Assembly (NCBI GenBank): GCA_002371715.1
Contig: DFGF01000093.1
Span: 6,178 to 20,893 of the forward strand
Reading direction: 5' to 3'
From: Prevotella sp. UBA3757
GTDB taxonomy: Bacteria > Bacteroidota > Bacteroidia > Bacteroidales > Bacteroidaceae
Length of the DNA stretch: 14,716 nucleotides
Every line of letters starts with the position of its first letter. The stretch's first letter is position 1. Below are positions 12,110-14,716 of this stretch, one piece after another. Made by a program: the position numbers and the translations under genes. The notes below the pieces were generated by a model that was not told the origin of the DNA, did not search any database, and saw only the letters and a program-made list of their open reading frames with translations.

Positions 12110-12607
12110 ATGGAAACAAACGGAACAAAAGACAGGATTAGGATGATCATGGAAGAGCAGCACATGACCCAACAGGTGTTTGCTGATTTCCTGCAACAGT
12201 CACCCGCTACGCTGAGCAGTATTTTCAACGGACGTACTCGTCCAAGCCTCCAGGTCATAGATGCTATCAAATCAAAAATTCCCAACATCAGTATTGAGTG
12301 GCTTCTCTATGGCACTGGCGACAAGTATATCACCCACTCCAGTGAGGTTGACGATACTCCTGTGAACAGTCCTACTTCCGGTCAGCAACAAGTTCTAAAT
12401 TTCGATGCCCCGGTTTCGGACCTGTCTGGTATTCCGCTAAGAGCGGCTTCAGCCGTGGTTTATCCGCAGAGTGTAAATAATACACACGCTGAAAGCTTTA
12501 GAGAAGATTTGAAATTAGTTGACAAACAAAAACGCAAGGTGACAGAGATACGCGTGTATTATGACGACCAGACCTATGAGACGTTTGTGCCGGCTAAGAC
12601 TAGGTGA
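12110..12607 (+). CDS. XRE-family helix-turn-helix regulator
   Basis: The product is a small DNA-binding protein. Residues 7-66 form a Cro/CI-type helix-turn-helix domain (for example TQQVFADFLQQSPATLSS followed by IFNGRTRPSLQVIDAIKSKI), ending in EWLLYGTGD, common in Bacteroidetes members. Residues 75-130 look disordered. A short conserved-looking C-terminal segment, VTEIRVYYDDQTYETFVP (144-161), may be a beta-hairpin for dimerisation or partner binding. The start at 12110 (METNGTKDRIRM, 165 residues) is preferred over ATG 12080, which would add MAFLPLFQNR and leave a leader of only about 12 nt. It is monocistronic by context: a terminator and 740 bp lie upstream, and the next gene has its own promoter. 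Targets are unknown. Confidence 0.85.
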   Translation: METNGTKDRIRMIMEEQHMTQQVFADFLQQSPATLSSIFNGRTRPSLQVIDAIKSKIPNISIEWLLYGTGDKYITHSSEVDDTPVNSPTSGQQQVLNFDAPVSDLSGIPLRAASAVVYPQSVNNTHAESFREDLKLVDKQKRKVTEIRVYYDDQTYETFVPAKTR

Positions 12608-12664
12608 TAATCACCATATAATAATATAATTAGTACGCGCGCATATAGAAAAACGGCTTGAAAT

Positions 12665-12695
12665 TTGTTTTTTTGCACGCTTATTCGTAACTTTG
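12665..12695 (+). promoter_or_regulatory. Promoter for the lipoprotein gene
   Basis: -33 TTG at 12665-12667 and -7 TAACTTTG at 12688-12695 are 20 nt apart, and the ATG follows at 12721 after a leader of about 22 nt. Confidence 0.8.
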
Positions 12696-12720
12696 CAGCA
12701 ACGATTAGAAAGTCAGAACA

Positions 12721-13626
12721 ATGAATAAGCTATTACTACAGTTGGGCACGCGGGTGTTTACGTGTGTCGCCATCATATCTCTCACAGCATGCACACTCCC
12801 CTGGATGCAGGAGGAGGACATCTATGACATCACGTCGAAGTTTAAGGCCACCTGGAACGTTCACGAGAATTTCGAGCGCCATGGCGACGGCAGTATTACG
12901 TTTTATTCTGTTAAATATGGTGGTCTGGTAGGTCTTGTCAGGGAGCATAATCTGCCTGTCGACTGGTCGGGCTACGAGTCGATTACATTCGAGTTTGAGG
13001 ACACGACGCAGGTAGAGACGCAGCTGTTGATAGGCAACGTGATGCGTTCGTGGGGAAAGCGAGGAATTAATAAGCTGACCTGCTATTTTGATGGCTTGGA
13101 CATGCGGCAGGTAGACCAGGTGGTGCTACAGACTGCAGAACCAACCATCCTGACCATCAAGCGTGTCAGACTTACACCTGTCACCACATCGTGGAACTCC
13201 CGGGTTGTCTGGAAGGGTAACTGTAACACCGAAGAATGGACTAGTGGCTTCGTTGTCAAACCCGAAAAACTGAGGGATGCCAAGGAGGGTGACAAGATAG
13301 AGTTCGTATTCTCCACGGACACCAGCGACCCCAAGCGCAGCTATTGGCTGCTGAAGTCCGTCTATAACTCCACAGAGCATACGCTGGAGGGCAATAAGAA
13401 CGAGCAGAATGAGTGGGGCTGTACGATGGTCGGGCAGAAAGCCACTTCGTATCGCATCCGTCTGACTGCCAGGGATGCCAAGGAACTGAGAAGTCGCGGC
13501 ATCTTTGTCAACGGCTATTTCGTCAACCTGACGCAGGTCAACTTGCTGACCAAGATCCGCTCGGCCGATCAGCCTGGCGAGGAGTCGGAAGAGGAAAAGG
13601 CCAGCAAAGGCTACCGCTGGGAATAA
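12721..13626 (+). CDS. Lipoprotein with two predicted beta-sandwich modules
   Basis: A signal peptide with lipobox LTAC (lipidated Cys24) is followed by QEEDIYD, acidic residues soon after the Cys as in many Bacteroidetes surface lipoproteins. Two modules follow. One spans about 34-153 (KATWNVHENFER, VDWSGYESITFEFED, LTIKRVRLTP). The other spans about 160-276 with the pattern VVWKGNCNTEEW, KEGDKIEFVF, YWLLKSV, YRIRLTARDAKELRSRG, then IFVNGYFVNLTQVNLL. The second resembles beta-sandwich domains attached to glycan-active enzymes and surface proteins in Prevotella and Bacteroides, so carbohydrate or ligand binding is possible. There is no catalytic domain, no SusC/SusD pair nearby and an acidic C-terminal tail. 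The 301-residue protein has its own promoter. Lipoprotein status is clear; binding function is inferred. Confidence 0.8.
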   Translation: MNKLLLQLGTRVFTCVAIISLTACTLPWMQEEDIYDITSKFKATWNVHENFERHGDGSITFYSVKYGGLVGLVREHNLPVDWSGYESITFEFEDTTQVETQLLIGNVMRSWGKRGINKLTCYFDGLDMRQVDQVVLQTAEPTILTIKRVRLTPVTTSWNSRVVWKGNCNTEEWTSGFVVKPEKLRDAKEGDKIEFVFSTDTSDPKRSYWLLKSVYNSTEHTLEGNKNEQNEWGCTMVGQKATSYRIRLTARDAKELRSRGIFVNGYFVNLTQVNLLTKIRSADQPGEESEEEKASKGYRWE

Positions 13627-13638
13627 TGCGGTATGAAA

Positions 13639-13700
13639 AGAGAGAGGTTGCCCTGCGGATTCAGTAGCAACCTCTCTGCTTATTCTGGCAACCTCTCTCT
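13639..13700. terminator. Bidirectional terminator region with two competing hairpins
   Basis: One left arm can pair with either of two right arms. Arm 13641-13651 pairs perfectly with 13667-13677 (11 bp: AGAGAGGTTGC/GCAACCTCTCT). The extended arm 13639-13652 pairs perfectly with 13687-13700 (14 bp). The right arms are direct repeats 21 nt apart. On the minus strand the stem is followed by TTTTC, which fits termination of the tkt-rpiB transcript. It lies between the convergent lipoprotein and rpiB genes. Confidence 0.75.
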
Positions 13701-13722
13701 ATGAGAGTATCTCACGCCCACT

Positions 13723-14163
13723 TTACTTGATAGCGATTTTATCCACGCGCTTCTGGTGGCGTCCGCCTTCGAACGAGGCCGTGAAGAACTCGTCCATAAT
13801 CTGGCGTGCCATGTTGTTGTCGATGAATCGTCCGGGCATGACCAGTACGTTGGCATCGTTATGCTGACGAATCAGATGGGCAATCTCGGGAATCCAGCAC
13901 AGGCCGGCGCGCACGCCCTGATGCTTGTTCAGGGTGATGGCGATACCCTCGCCCGAGCCGCAGATGCCGATGCCAGGATATACCTCGCCGCTCTCAATGC
14001 CCTTGGCCAGTGCGTGACCGAAGTCAGGATAGTCTACTGGGGCATCGCTCCAGGTACCGTAATCCTTGACAGGATAACCTTTCTCCTCAAGATACTGGAG
14101 AACAAACTGTTTCAAAGGGTAGCCTGCGTGGTCGCAGGCTACACCAACTGTCTTAACTTCCAT
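13723..14163 (-). CDS. rpiB: Ribose 5-phosphate isomerase B
   Basis: RpiB interconverts ribose 5-phosphate and ribulose 5-phosphate in the non-oxidative pentose phosphate pathway. The 146-residue product has ACDHAG (9-14), GICGSGEG (66-73, catalytic Cys68), and RQHND (99-103, His101), then FEGGRHQKRVDKI near the end. The family often has a hydrophobic residue where Glu72 sits in GSGEGI. The start is ATG 14163 (MEVKTVGVACDHAG); the open frame reaches 14277 but the extra residues are antisense to tkt's end and unlike the family. The tkt stop and this ATG overlap as TAATG, so translation is probably coupled. Fewer than 100 bp separate it from the convergent lipoprotein gene. Confidence 0.96.
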   Translation of the reverse strand: MEVKTVGVACDHAGYPLKQFVLQYLEEKGYPVKDYGTWSDAPVDYPDFGHALAKGIESGEVYPGIGICGSGEGIAITLNKHQGVRAGLCWIPEIAHLIRQHNDANVLVMPGRFIDNNMARQIMDEFFTASFEGGRHQKRVDKIAIK

Positions 14164-14716
14164 TATGCAAGCAGTTTTTTGACTTGTTCGTAAACATTCT
14201 GACCTGTGAAGCCAAGCTTCTCGTCGAGCACCTTGTAGGGAGCAGAGAAGCCGAAGCTCTCCAGACCCCATACGCAACCGTCGGCGCCTACCAGACCTTC
14301 GAGGTTGACGGGCAGACCGGCTGTCAGGCCGAACTTCTTCTTGCCGGCGGGCAGCACACTCTGCTGATACTCCTTAGACTGCGAACGGAACAGACCCTCG
14401 GAGGGCACGCTGACGACACGCGTCTTGATGCCGTCGGCGGCGAGCAGTTTAGCACCAGCCTCGAGGGTAGACACCTCTGAACCGCTGGCCAGCAGGATGA
14501 CATCGTAGTCTTCATCACTGCCAGCTACCACGTAGGCACCCTTCGTGGCCTGGCTGTAGTCGTTGCCCTCGGGCAGCATCTCGATGTTCTGACGCGAGAA
14601 GATAAGGGCTGTCGGGGTATCGGTGTTCTCCATGGCCATGCGCCAGCAGACGGTAGTCTCCTCAGCATCGGCAGGACGAACAACGAGTACGGAGTTCTTG
14701 CCATGGTGGTTCTTCA
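14163..14716 (-). CDS. tkt: Transketolase, C-terminal part
   Basis: Transketolase transfers two-carbon units between sugar phosphates using thiamine diphosphate. Only about 183 C-terminal residues are in the window; the gene continues past the right edge. Visible are the end of the pyrimidine-binding domain (VLVVRPADAEETTVCWRMA, then TALIFSRQ) and the C-terminal domain with DVILLASGSEV and RVVSVPSEGLF. It ends EQVKKLLA. The stop TAA shares its last base with the rpiB start (TAATG). Together with rpiB it forms a pentose phosphate operon, a pairing seen in other Bacteroidetes. Confidence 0.96.
   Translation of the reverse strand, partial: KNHHGKNSVLVVRPADAEETTVCWRMAMENTDTPTALIFSRQNIEMLPEGNDYSQATKGAYVVAGSDEDYDVILLASGSEVSTLEAGAKLLAADGIKTRVVSVPSEGLFRSQSKEYQQSVLPAGKKKFGLTAGLPVNLEGLVGADGCVWGLESFGFSAPYKVLDEKLGFTGQNVYEQVKKLLA

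Noticed and set aside
12080..12607. Prophage repressor or toxin-antitoxin antitoxin
   Set aside because: No phage genes, attachment repeats or adjacent small toxin gene are visible; the helix-turn-helix type alone is not enough.
14164..14277. N-terminal extension of RpiB
   Set aside because: It overlaps the coding end of tkt, does not resemble RpiB, and TAATG coupling at 14161-14165 explains the true start.

Overview
The window looks like chromosomal DNA of an anaerobic Bacteroidetes bacterium, most likely a member of the Prevotella group. The evidence is: repeated promoters of the Bacteroidetes type (TAnnTTTG at -7 with TTG about 19-20 nt upstream), start codons without Shine-Dalgarno sequences, an oxygen-sensitive class III ribonucleotide reductase, the NAD-dependent dihydroorotate dehydrogenase pair PyrK/PyrD, and the gene pairs cyclophilin-holA and tkt-rpiB. 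Coding DNA is GC-rich while several intergenic stretches are very AT-rich. The genus is inferred; no rRNA is present.

Layout. 1-3793 (+): nucleotide metabolism, with the C-terminal part of nrdD, its activase nrdG, then pyrK and pyrD. 3817-5577 (-): an orphan sensor histidine kinase with a periplasmic TPR-like domain, convergent with pyrD. 5742-8964 (+): an amidophosphoribosyltransferase-like protein whose glutaminase site appears dismantled, then a Nif3/DUF34 metal protein and a coiled-coil C4 zinc-ribbon protein, the last two as an operon. 9031-9480 (-): a lone HsdR-N-type PD-(D/E)xK domain protein. 9541-11341 (+): an exported cyclophilin and DNA polymerase III delta (holA), ended by a strong terminator. 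11372-12079: a gene-free AT-rich stretch with recurring words. 12110-13626 (+): a small XRE-type regulator and a two-module lipoprotein, each with its own promoter. 13723-14716 (-): rpiB and the 3' part of tkt, translationally coupled.

NrdD/NrdG make deoxyribonucleotides without oxygen, PyrK/PyrD make orotate for pyrimidines, and tkt/rpiB interconvert pentose phosphates that feed PRPP, so much of the window serves nucleotide supply.

The least expected structure is intergenic. Almost every junction of about 20 bp or more between nrdD and the HsdR-N gene carries short tandem arrays with a strict 7-nt unit (8-nt in one case). The word differs from junction to junction (TGAAGAR, RGTGAGA, AAAYTTC, TYCTAAT, AATGTTC, AGTTGAC, TTGAACG, GTTCATT, TGAWGGC), but the period is constant. 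Every word contains a stop triplet on at least one strand when read in tandem, and several arrays begin at, or include, the stop codon of the preceding gene. I do not know of a described function for this; it is the main candidate for something new here.
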